From the IMG/VR virus record IMGVR_UViG_3300022934_000238, positions 1 through 21,241 of that record: a stretch of DNA of 21,241 nt, one strand, 5' to 3'. Each line of letters begins with the position of its first letter. Within the stretch, counting starts at the first letter, position 1. A program made the position numbers and the translations under genes. The notes below the pieces were generated by a model that did not search any database, was not told the origin of the DNA, and saw only the letters and a list, made by a program, of their open reading frames with translations. Of the stretch, positions 7,073 through 13,454 are shown piece by piece. The stretch comes from a virus.

Positions 7073-7101
7073 TTTACAAGCTCCAGCTTGTAGTATATTT
7101 T
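7073..7101 (+). promoter_or_regulatory. Possible promoter for capsid genes
   Basis: TTTACA (7073-7078, 5 of 6 matches to TTGACA) precedes an A/T-rich block, TAGTATATTTT (7091-7101). Candidate -10 elements are TATATT at 7094 (15-base spacer) or TATTTT at 7096 (17-base spacer). Neither is ideal. It overlaps the palindrome at 7075-7092, so any bound protein would occupy the -35/spacer. Identification rests on similarity to sigma-70 consensus only. Confidence 0.35.
7075..7092. promoter_or_regulatory. Palindromic operator identical in pattern to the origin iterons
   Basis: TACAAGCTCCAGCTTGTA: 8-base arms TACAAGCT and AGCTTGTA are perfectly complementary around CC. It is the most symmetrical of the four YACAAG-N6-CTTGTR copies and the only one outside the first gene. 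It is non-coding, 31 bases after the scaffold stop and within a promoter-like sequence. I infer a binding site for the same winged-helix protein, acting as an operator for the capsid transcript. Confidence 0.6.
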
Positions 7102-7135
7102 GGTATTGACTGATAACCCTTTGGGCCGGTCTGGC

Positions 7136-7193
7136 GTGTAGAAATACACCGGGCGCTGACGTTCAGCGAAGCCAGAGGCCGGGGCACTCCCCG
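7136..7193 (+). other. Structured leader of the capsid mRNA (three hairpins)
   Basis: Three stems follow in series. 7136-7149: GTGTA-GAAA-TACAC, 5 bp closed by a GNRA tetraloop. 7154-7168: CGCTGA-CGT-TCAGCG, 6 bp. 7180-7193: CGGGG-CACT-CCCCG, 5 bp. None is followed by a U-run, so they are not rho-independent terminators. An alternative pairing CCGGT (7126-7130) with ACCGG (7148-7152) would compete with the first stem. Possible roles are mRNA stability, an RNase processing site or translation control. Folding was done by eye. Confidence 0.45.
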
Positions 7194-7241
7194 ATAACCT
7201 ACAAGGCGCAAGTTTTGTTTTGGTTCCACGAGGAGTGAGAT

Positions 7242-8096
7242 ATGTCAACGAACCTCTCTCCCGCATTTGTACAGCTCTTTGAAGCGGAAGTGCATCAGGC
7301 CTACCAAGGCGCTGCGCAGCTTCGGGGCACTGTTCGTATGCGGACTGGTGTTGTCGGGGACACCGTAAAATTCCCGAAAGTGGGCACAGGCCAAGCCTCT
7401 GTCCGTTCTCCGCAGACCGACGTCGTGCCTATCAACGGCGAGTTCAGCCAAGTTTCCGTTAGCCTTACTGACTATGTGGCTGCGGAATACAGCGATGTGT
7501 TCAACCAGGCCAAAGTCAATTTTGACGAGCGCCAGGAACTGGCACAACTAGTCGGTAACGCAATCGGCCGTCGTGAAGACCAGATTATTATCGACGCGCT
7601 TGATGCTGCATCTGCGGGCTCATCTGTAGCTAAAACGGTTGTGACGACCGGCTCGGCTACAGCTTCTAACCTCAACGTCGGTAAAATCATTGCTGCGAAA
7701 AAAGCACTGGATGCCAAGAACGTGCCGGCAGGTGACCGTCACTTCGTCATTCATGCCAACAACCTCGCAGGCTTGCTCGGTGACGAGCGGGCGATTTCGG
7801 GCGATTTCCAAGGCAGCATCCGTGCTTTGGTAAGCGGCGAAGTCAGCTCGATGATGGGCTTTACCTTCCATGTCGTGGGTGACCGCGATGAAGGCGGCCT
7901 GCCGCTGTCTACCAATGACCGTACCTGCTTTGCGTTCCACCGCTCGGCAATCGGTTGTGGTGTGGGCATCGCGCCGAAGACAGAGGTCAACTACATCCCA
8001 GAAAAAACGTCGTTCCTTATCACGGCGATGCTTTCGATGGGTGCCGGTGCAGTAGACGTTAACGGTATCGTTGATGTCACCTGTGACGAAAGCTAA
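7242..8096 (+). CDS. Major capsid protein (BPP-1/HK97-fold type)
   Basis: 284 residues. AGGAG at 7231-7235 lies 6 bases before ATG. The opening LSPAFVQLFEAEVHQAYQGA, the VGDTVKFPKVG hairpin, the DQIIIDAL helix and the C-terminal VGIAPKTEVNYIPEKTSFL then GAVDVNGIVDV are the order seen in the short capsid proteins of BPP-1-like podoviruses, which have the HK97 fold. Many copies form the icosahedral shell. There is no obvious N-terminal delta domain, consistent with a separate scaffold gene just upstream. The dedicated promoter-like region, structured leader, strong ribosome-binding site and downstream terminator all fit a highly expressed gene. Confidence 0.92.
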   Translation: MSTNLSPAFVQLFEAEVHQAYQGAAQLRGTVRMRTGVVGDTVKFPKVGTGQASVRSPQTDVVPINGEFSQVSVSLTDYVAAEYSDVFNQAKVNFDERQELAQLVGNAIGRREDQIIIDALDAASAGSSVAKTVVTTGSATASNLNVGKIIAAKKALDAKNVPAGDRHFVIHANNLAGLLGDERAISGDFQGSIRALVSGEVSSMMGFTFHVVGDRDEGGLPLSTNDRTCFAFHRSAIGCGVGIAPKTEVNYIPEKTSFLITAMLSMGAGAVDVNGIVDVTCDES

Positions 8097-8107
8097 GGAG
8101 GCTGACA

Positions 8108-8389
8108 ATGGCATTTGCTAGAGCAGGATGGAATCCTATCGGCGGTCAGTCTAAGAAGGGCTCCGCTCCGCAGGTTTTCACTTACACGACCACTGACGCG
8201 GTAGGGACTATCGACGCCTCTGGTTACTTCAATGATGTGTCTGATGACGTAAGCGTCGGTGACATCATCATCTCGGTAACCTCAACCGGCGGCACCCTTG
8301 CTTCTTCGATTCACACTGTTGTGTCGAACGCTTCGGGCGTGGTGGATATCTCTGACGGTACGAGCATCAGTCAGACTGACAGCGACTAA
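8108..8389 (+). CDS. Small head protein downstream of capsid (possible cement/decoration)
   Basis: 93 residues. AAGGAGG at 8095-8101, an ideal ribosome-binding site, overlaps the capsid stop codon and lies 6 bases before ATG. The sequence is Ser/Thr/Gly-rich: GWNPIGGQSKKG at the start, then FTYTTTDAVGTIDASGYF and VGDIIISVTSTGG (about residues 29-67). Such beta-rich short proteins often directly follow capsid genes and are annotated as hypothetical head or decoration proteins. The cement-like role is inferred from position, size, beta-rich composition and strong translation signals. It is the last gene before the terminator-like hairpin. Confidence 0.72.
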   Translation: MAFARAGWNPIGGQSKKGSAPQVFTYTTTDAVGTIDASGYFNDVSDDVSVGDIIISVTSTGGTLASSIHTVVSNASGVVDISDGTSISQTDSD

Positions 8390-8396
8390 ATCGAGT

Positions 8397-8424
8397 GGGG
8401 CGGGCAACCGCCCCCTCTTCTCTT
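8397..8424 (+). terminator. Hairpin terminator/attenuator between head and tail genes
   Basis: GGGGCGG (8397-8403) pairs perfectly with CCGCCCC (8408-8414) around a GCAA tetraloop, followed by the pyrimidine-rich CTCTTCTCTTT (8415-8425). This is a 7-bp all-G/C stem with a weak U-tract. It probably ends part of the transcription after the head genes and lets part through to the tail genes, giving more capsid than tail protein. The interrupted U-tract argues for partial termination. Confidence 0.72.
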
Positions 8425-8437
8425 TCGGAGATTTGTG

Positions 8438-9067
8438 ATGGCGTCAGGCGATACAGATGTTGGCATTTGCAATAAGGGCTTGCTGCTTCTAGGAGCGGAA
8501 GCCATTACGTCTTTCAGCGACGGGACGCCCGCCGCTACTGCCTGTTCCACGATTTATGATGAAGTTAAGTTTACGACTATGGGCATGTACCCTTGGTCAT
8601 TTACCGTTGCTAAAGCGCAGCTCACACGCGACAGCAACACCCCGCTAAATGAATGGACTTATCAGTATTTGTTGCCAAGCGACATGCTACTGGGCGTTCC
8701 CCGCGCAGTGCGCACTAGCTCGTCTCCCGGTGCCGGCATTTTCAAAAACTGGGAGATAGCCCAGTCCTCTGCTGGGGGCACGGTTCTTATGACCGAAGCG
8801 ACGGAAGTGCATATTGATTACCAGAAGGCTGTCGCTGAAGGCACGATGCCGACCTACTTTGTTACGCTGATGGCCTACCAAATGGCGTGGCACCTTGCTG
8901 AAATTATAACCGACCAGACCCAGAAGTCTGAGTATTGGCGTTCGGTAGCATTAGGCACCGCCGCTGAAGGCTTTAGGGGCGGGTTCTTCCGTCAGGCGGC
9001 GAACATCGACGCTGGCGGCCAGACGCCGTCTGTAGTCGGTGATTATCTTCTGACGGATGTGAGATGA
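8438..9067 (+). CDS. Tail tube protein A-like (portal-proximal adaptor)
   Basis: About 209 residues from ATG 8438; GGAG at 8427-8430 is 7 bases away. A GTG at 8435 would add one residue but has poorer spacing. The pattern GICNKGLLLLGAEAITSF then ACSTIYDEVKFTTMGMYPW (residues about 8-55), LPSDML (about 80-85) and MAYQMAWHLAEIITD (about 146-160) matches T7 gp11/P22 gp4-type adaptors ('.N.AL..LG...I.S......A..C...Y......L...PW'). It forms a ring below the portal and connects to the nozzle. Its stop overlaps the next start (ATGA). Confidence 0.85.
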   Translation: MASGDTDVGICNKGLLLLGAEAITSFSDGTPAATACSTIYDEVKFTTMGMYPWSFTVAKAQLTRDSNTPLNEWTYQYLLPSDMLLGVPRAVRTSSSPGAGIFKNWEIAQSSAGGTVLMTEATEVHIDYQKAVAEGTMPTYFVTLMAYQMAWHLAEIITDQTQKSEYWRSVALGTAAEGFRGGFFRQAANIDAGGQTPSVVGDYLLTDVR

Positions 9068-11136
9068 GCCGGATACAGCAATACCAGGCAAACTTTACGG
9101 TTGGTGAGCTTGACCCGTTGCTGCGTGGGCGCATTGACCTACAACAGTATTATTCTTCTGTTGAGACGGCCGACAATGTGGTGTTCGAGCCGCAAGGTGG
9201 TTTTAGCCGCCGGCCTGGCCTGCGTTTCCTCAAAGATATTACGGCTGACAACCCTGATAATGGCTCGGCTTTAATACCCTTTGAATTTTCGACGACGCAA
9301 AACTTTATGATTGTGGCGTCGGCCTACAACAATGCAACCACCATCCGGTTCCGTTTCTACGCTGACCTGCAATTACTGACGGACATTAACGGCAGCGGAA
9401 ATGACTATCTCGATTATAGTGTCGGCACATTGTACGACGTCAGCACCTTTGACATGGACAAGCTGTATTACACGCAGTCCGCTGACACGCTAATAATCGT
9501 CAATGAAAACTTCGCACCCTTCAAGGTGGTGCGCGGTGCCAATAACACGACCTGGACAGCTTCGGCACTATCTCTGACAAAGCCTAAGCTGCAATACACT
9601 GCTGCGACGACCAATCCTTCAGCAACCCTGACGCCGAGTGCAGTTGAAGGCACAGTCACGCTAACCGCCAGCTCTGGCGTGTTTACGTCCTCTCATGTTG
9701 ACCAATATGTAAACAGCCTCAATGGTTTCGGTCGGGCTAGAATTGTAAGCCAGACAAGCAGCACAGTCGTTACCGCCGTTACTGAAGTTCCGTTTTTCTC
9801 AACAGACGCAATCGCCAGTGGCTCATGGGAGCTAGAGACTGGTTATGAAGACGCCTGGTCAAACACTCGTGGCTGGCCGCGAACCTGTTCCTTCCACGAA
9901 GGCCGGTTGTATTTTGGCGGCAGCGCCTCAGACCCGACCACATTGTTCGGCTCTAAGGTATCTGACTTTTTCAATTTCAAAGCTGCCGAGGCGCTTGATG
10001 ACGATGCCATCATAGCCACGCTGTCAACGGACAGTGTGAACGCCATCACCGGCATCCGCTCTGGCCGGGACTTGCAGCTATTCACAACTGGGGCTGAGTT
10101 CTTTGTCCCGCAGGCCGACTTAGACCCGATTACGCCAAGTAACATCACGGTTAAGTCAGCGACACGCCGAGGCAGCAAGTTTGGCATCCGGCCACAGGCT
10201 GCTGAAGGCGGCACCCTTTTTATACAGCGGCAGGGTAAGGCTCTGCGTGAAATGCTGTTCAGTGACGTAGAGCTGTCGTACGTGGCAAACAATATCTCCC
10301 TGTTGTCGTCTCATATGATAGTCGACCCACAAAGGATGGCTCTACGCCCTTCTACGGACACAACTGAGGGTGACCTGCTGCTTATCGTCAACGGCACCTC
10401 TACGACTGGCTATCGGGCCGCAAGCACGGGTTTTGCCGGCACCATTGCTGCCTTTATGCTGAACCGGCCCCAGCAAATCGTGGCTCCGTCGAGCTTCACT
10501 ACGGATGGCGACTTTGTCGATGTTGGCGTTGATTTAGACGATATTTACGTCATCGTGAAACGCACCATCAACAGCGCCACGAAATACTATCTGGAGGTGT
10601 TTGACGATGACCGCACAACTGATGCTGCTATTCAGTATTATAACAGCCCCGTCTCGCCCGACCAGGCGCTCCCATCCAATTCCACGGCTTCTGGCCTTTC
10701 TCATCTAGAAGGTGAAACGGTCAAGATTATCCGCGATGACATTGTTGACACTGACCGCACCGTCAGCTCTGGCTCCGTTACGATGGGCGGCACACCAACA
10801 AGCTACGCTGAGGTTGGCCTCAACTACACCGTGACCGTGAAAACCCAACCATTCGAGCCGCGCCTGCCTTCTGGCACAGTGCAGTCACAGCGCCGCCGTA
10901 TTTTGGAAGTGTCGCCTATTCTTTACCGCAGCCAAAACATCACGCTGAACGGACGCAACATTTCATTAGAAACGCTGCCGCTTTCGGGCAGCGGCGCGGT
11001 GCCGACTTTCACCGGCATCAAAAAAACGCAGGGCTTTCTTGGCTATGACCGGGATGCGCAAATAACAATCAGCCAGAACCAGCCGGTGTTCTTCACTGTG
11101 CTGGCTATGGATTACAAAGTGAGTGTCGGTCAATGA
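9064..11136 (+). CDS. Tail tube protein B-like (nozzle)
   Basis: 690 residues, within the range of T7 gp12-like nozzle proteins (T7 gp12 is about 794). The N terminus QANFTVGELDPLLRGRIDLQ followed by NVVFEPQGGFSRRPGLRFL (about residues 8-56) is the diagnostic 'NFT.GE..P.L.GR.D...Y......N....P.GG..RRPG' motif. The W-P-x-x-x-x-F-x-x-x-R-L-x-F-G-G segment (about 271-286, WPRTCSFHEGRLYFGG) is also typical of the beta-propeller. It completes the tail tube and holds tail fibres. ATGA overlaps join it to both neighbours. Confidence 0.9.
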   Translation: MSRIQQYQANFTVGELDPLLRGRIDLQQYYSSVETADNVVFEPQGGFSRRPGLRFLKDITADNPDNGSALIPFEFSTTQNFMIVASAYNNATTIRFRFYADLQLLTDINGSGNDYLDYSVGTLYDVSTFDMDKLYYTQSADTLIIVNENFAPFKVVRGANNTTWTASALSLTKPKLQYTAATTNPSATLTPSAVEGTVTLTASSGVFTSSHVDQYVNSLNGFGRARIVSQTSSTVVTAVTEVPFFSTDAIASGSWELETGYEDAWSNTRGWPRTCSFHEGRLYFGGSASDPTTLFGSKVSDFFNFKAAEALDDDAIIATLSTDSVNAITGIRSGRDLQLFTTGAEFFVPQADLDPITPSNITVKSATRRGSKFGIRPQAAEGGTLFIQRQGKALREMLFSDVELSYVANNISLLSSHMIVDPQRMALRPSTDTTEGDLLLIVNGTSTTGYRAASTGFAGTIAAFMLNRPQQIVAPSSFTTDGDFVDVGVDLDDIYVIVKRTINSATKYYLEVFDDDRTTDAAIQYYNSPVSPDQALPSNSTASGLSHLEGETVKIIRDDIVDTDRTVSSGSVTMGGTPTSYAEVGLNYTVTVKTQPFEPRLPSGTVQSQRRRILEVSPILYRSQNITLNGRNISLETLPLSGSGAVPTFTGIKKTQGFLGYDRDAQITISQNQPVFFTVLAMDYKVSVGQ

Positions 11137-11720
11137 GTGGTGCAGAGTTAGCTGTCCTTTCTGTAGTAACGTCCGCTGTAGGCGCTATGGCGCAGATGAA
11201 CGCTGCGCGGTCACAGGCGATACAGTATCGGGCGCAGGCCCGTCAGACGGAGCTACAGGGCCGCCTAGAGGCTGTTAAGGCCAAGGCTGAAGGCAACCAG
11301 GTTCTAGAGAACATGAACGCTGTGATGGCTGCCACGGCAGCTAGGGCAGCGGCAGGCGGGCTCGACCCTTATGCCGGCGGCGAAAGCACTGACCTTATAA
11401 ACACGTTCAGTCTGCGGCAGGGAATTGGCGAGTTCACTATTGCCCGTGACAACGCTGCGATTGCCAAGGATATGTCCACATATCAGGCTGGCATTTACAG
11501 AACGGCGGCAGCAAACACCATGAAGGCGGCAAGGGCTAATGCGTTTATGAGCATTGCTGGCGGCATGTTGCAGGCTGGGCAGCTCTACCCAACCGAAGGC
11601 TTTACCGGCGGTGCGAATATGTTCCTGCCTAGTAGCTTCGGCTCATCTGCTTCAACAACACCGTTTGTTGAGCCATTGGCACCTGAGCTTAGCTTCCCAG
11701 GGGTGAAAGCTTATGGCTGA
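11133..11720 (+). CDS. Internal virion protein B-like ejection protein
   Basis: 195 residues, about T7 gp14 size. A hydrophobic N-terminal helix (AELAVLSVVTSAVGAMAQM, residues 3-21) is followed by an Ala/Gln/Arg-rich coiled region (about 25-80). A GLDPYAGGESTDL motif sits near 96-108, and a second small hydrophobic Ala/Met/Gly stretch lies near 145-155. The order 'hydrophobic N-terminus, AQ-rich helix, G.DPY.G.S' is typical of gp14-like proteins that insert in the outer membrane at DNA ejection. It overlaps the next gene by 8 bases. Confidence 0.78.
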   Translation: MSGAELAVLSVVTSAVGAMAQMNAARSQAIQYRAQARQTELQGRLEAVKAKAEGNQVLENMNAVMAATAARAAAGGLDPYAGGESTDLINTFSLRQGIGEFTIARDNAAIAKDMSTYQAGIYRTAAANTMKAARANAFMSIAGGMLQAGQLYPTEGFTGGANMFLPSSFGSSASTTPFVEPLAPELSFPGVKAYG

Positions 11721-13452
11721 GCGTCTTAGATATCAGCGACAAGGTTTGACGCTACGAGCGCCGAGAGTAGATTTCGCCGCGCAAGAAGCTGATGCTAGGG
11801 GTTATTCGCAGATAGCCGCCAACCTTGACCGCCTCAGCAACTTTTTCTTCTCTATGGCTGAGGACAAGGCGCAGATAGAAGGCGCTGAGTATGGCGCTCT
11901 AAATGCCCCTAGCCGCAAGCAGATTACAGAAGCTGCTGACCAAGGTGAGGCTATAGAGCTTTCTGGCGATACGGCGACTGTGTTTGGCCGTGCTGCGCGA
12001 AAGGCGTCCCTAGCGGCCGTCACAGATGAGCTTACCTATCTCGCCAAGCGCGACATCACTGACGTTATGACCCAAGCACAGCAAAGCAACGCTGCGCCTA
12101 ACGTGGTGGCTGAGCAAATCGACAGTATCGTCGCAGGTTATGCCAGTACCCTTGATGGGGCTGATGTTATCAGTGCCCGCAACTATCGCGCCAACCTCGG
12201 CATTTATGGCAACGCTGAGTACGAAGCCTATTCTAAAAAGTGGCTGACTGACGAAAAGGCGCGGCGCAAAACAAACTGGGAAGCAAGCTGGCAACTTACG
12301 AAAGACAACCTGCCAAAAATGTTTGCTAGCGGCATTTCACAGACGTTAAGCGACGGCAGCCAAGTGGAATTGCCGGCACCTACTGTTGAAACTATTGCTG
12401 CCATGAAGAAAAAGCTGCTGACAGATGCGGCTTCCTATTATTTTTCGGCCGCAGAAATAGAAGCTTTGGCAGATGAGTTTGATGCTGAGGTCAAGCTTGC
12501 GGCCCGCGATACTATCACCAACGCTGTCATAGACAGCGATAACGCCTACCTGACATATTTGCGGATTGAAAAAGGCAGCAAGGGCTTGCCCGAAAACGTG
12601 CAGGCGGCGCTTGATGTGTTAGGGGGTGGTGACCGAGCCACAGCTATACAAGAAGCGCGTCAGGCCTGGCTCGATGGTATTTCTGACAAGAACACCATCC
12701 GCGACTTGAGAGAAGCGGAAAGACAAGAAGCCGTGCGAGTAGTAGAAAAAAACGTCAACTCCGCACTGTTCTTGGCCCTTACTGACCCTGCGCAAGCGCG
12801 GACTGATTTCAACAACGCAGTTAATGCTCTAGCAGTAGTAGCCCCAGAAAAAGCAACTGAGTATCGCCGCAAGATGCCAACTGATGGCAGTGGCTTTGCT
12901 TTTGCATTAGAGACTGATGAAGGCATACGTTTTACGATTGACGCACAAATAACTAATCTGGACTCAACTCTCACCCTCGGAAAGCTAGACCAATACCTTC
13001 TTGACAGAAAACTGAGCTACGAAGACTGGCAAACATACAGCACCACTGTGCGTTCGCGCATGGATGACAGGTTCAAAAGTGCCCTAATTGAAACACGCAA
13101 GCGGCTAAAACTTCCGACCGGAATGATGACTGACAAGTCTATACTCAACACTTGGCAATGGAACACTCTTAACAATGTCGAAGTGCAGATGCGGCAAGCC
13201 CTGCGCGATGCGCCTAATGGCGGCCGTGATTTCGACGCGATAGCTTGGCTTGATGATAATTTTGACAGGTTGACGACGTCAGGCAAAGCGGGCGTTGTTG
13301 ATGCGCAGAAAAATAAACTTGCGGGCAAAAATCGCGCTCAGGTTGAAAGACTAATAAACCAGTCTTCCGGTGACGAAAAACAATATTATCAAGATTTGCT
13401 AGAGCTGGCTGACCGCCTGATTGCAGACGGTGAAACAGTAGTTGGGTTTTAG
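11713..13452 (+). CDS. Internal virion protein C-like ejection protein
   Basis: 579 residues, largely predicted helical by composition, rich in Ala/Asp/Lys, with no membrane segment. It lies between the gp14-like gene and the two very large proteins, the position of T7 gp15. In T7, gp15 and gp16 form the ejection tube across the periplasm. Notable segments: an aromatic NFFFSMAED near residues 43-51, and a DDFRDLTT-like acidic C-terminal part. No enzyme motif is seen. The call rests on position, length and composition more than on sequence motifs. Confidence 0.65.
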   Translation: MAERLRYQRQGLTLRAPRVDFAAQEADARGYSQIAANLDRLSNFFFSMAEDKAQIEGAEYGALNAPSRKQITEAADQGEAIELSGDTATVFGRAARKASLAAVTDELTYLAKRDITDVMTQAQQSNAAPNVVAEQIDSIVAGYASTLDGADVISARNYRANLGIYGNAEYEAYSKKWLTDEKARRKTNWEASWQLTKDNLPKMFASGISQTLSDGSQVELPAPTVETIAAMKKKLLTDAASYYFSAAEIEALADEFDAEVKLAARDTITNAVIDSDNAYLTYLRIEKGSKGLPENVQAALDVLGGGDRATAIQEARQAWLDGISDKNTIRDLREAERQEAVRVVEKNVNSALFLALTDPAQARTDFNNAVNALAVVAPEKATEYRRKMPTDGSGFAFALETDEGIRFTIDAQITNLDSTLTLGKLDQYLLDRKLSYEDWQTYSTTVRSRMDDRFKSALIETRKRLKLPTGMMTDKSILNTWQWNTLNNVEVQMRQALRDAPNGGRDFDAIAWLDDNFDRLTTSGKAGVVDAQKNKLAGKNRAQVERLINQSSGDEKQYYQDLLELADRLIADGETVVGF

Positions 13453-13454
13453 AA

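Noticed and set aside
7106-7134. TTGACT (7106-7111) as an alternative -35 before the capsid gene
   Set aside because: No A/T-rich -10 element occurs 16-18 bases downstream; the sequence there is G/C-rich.
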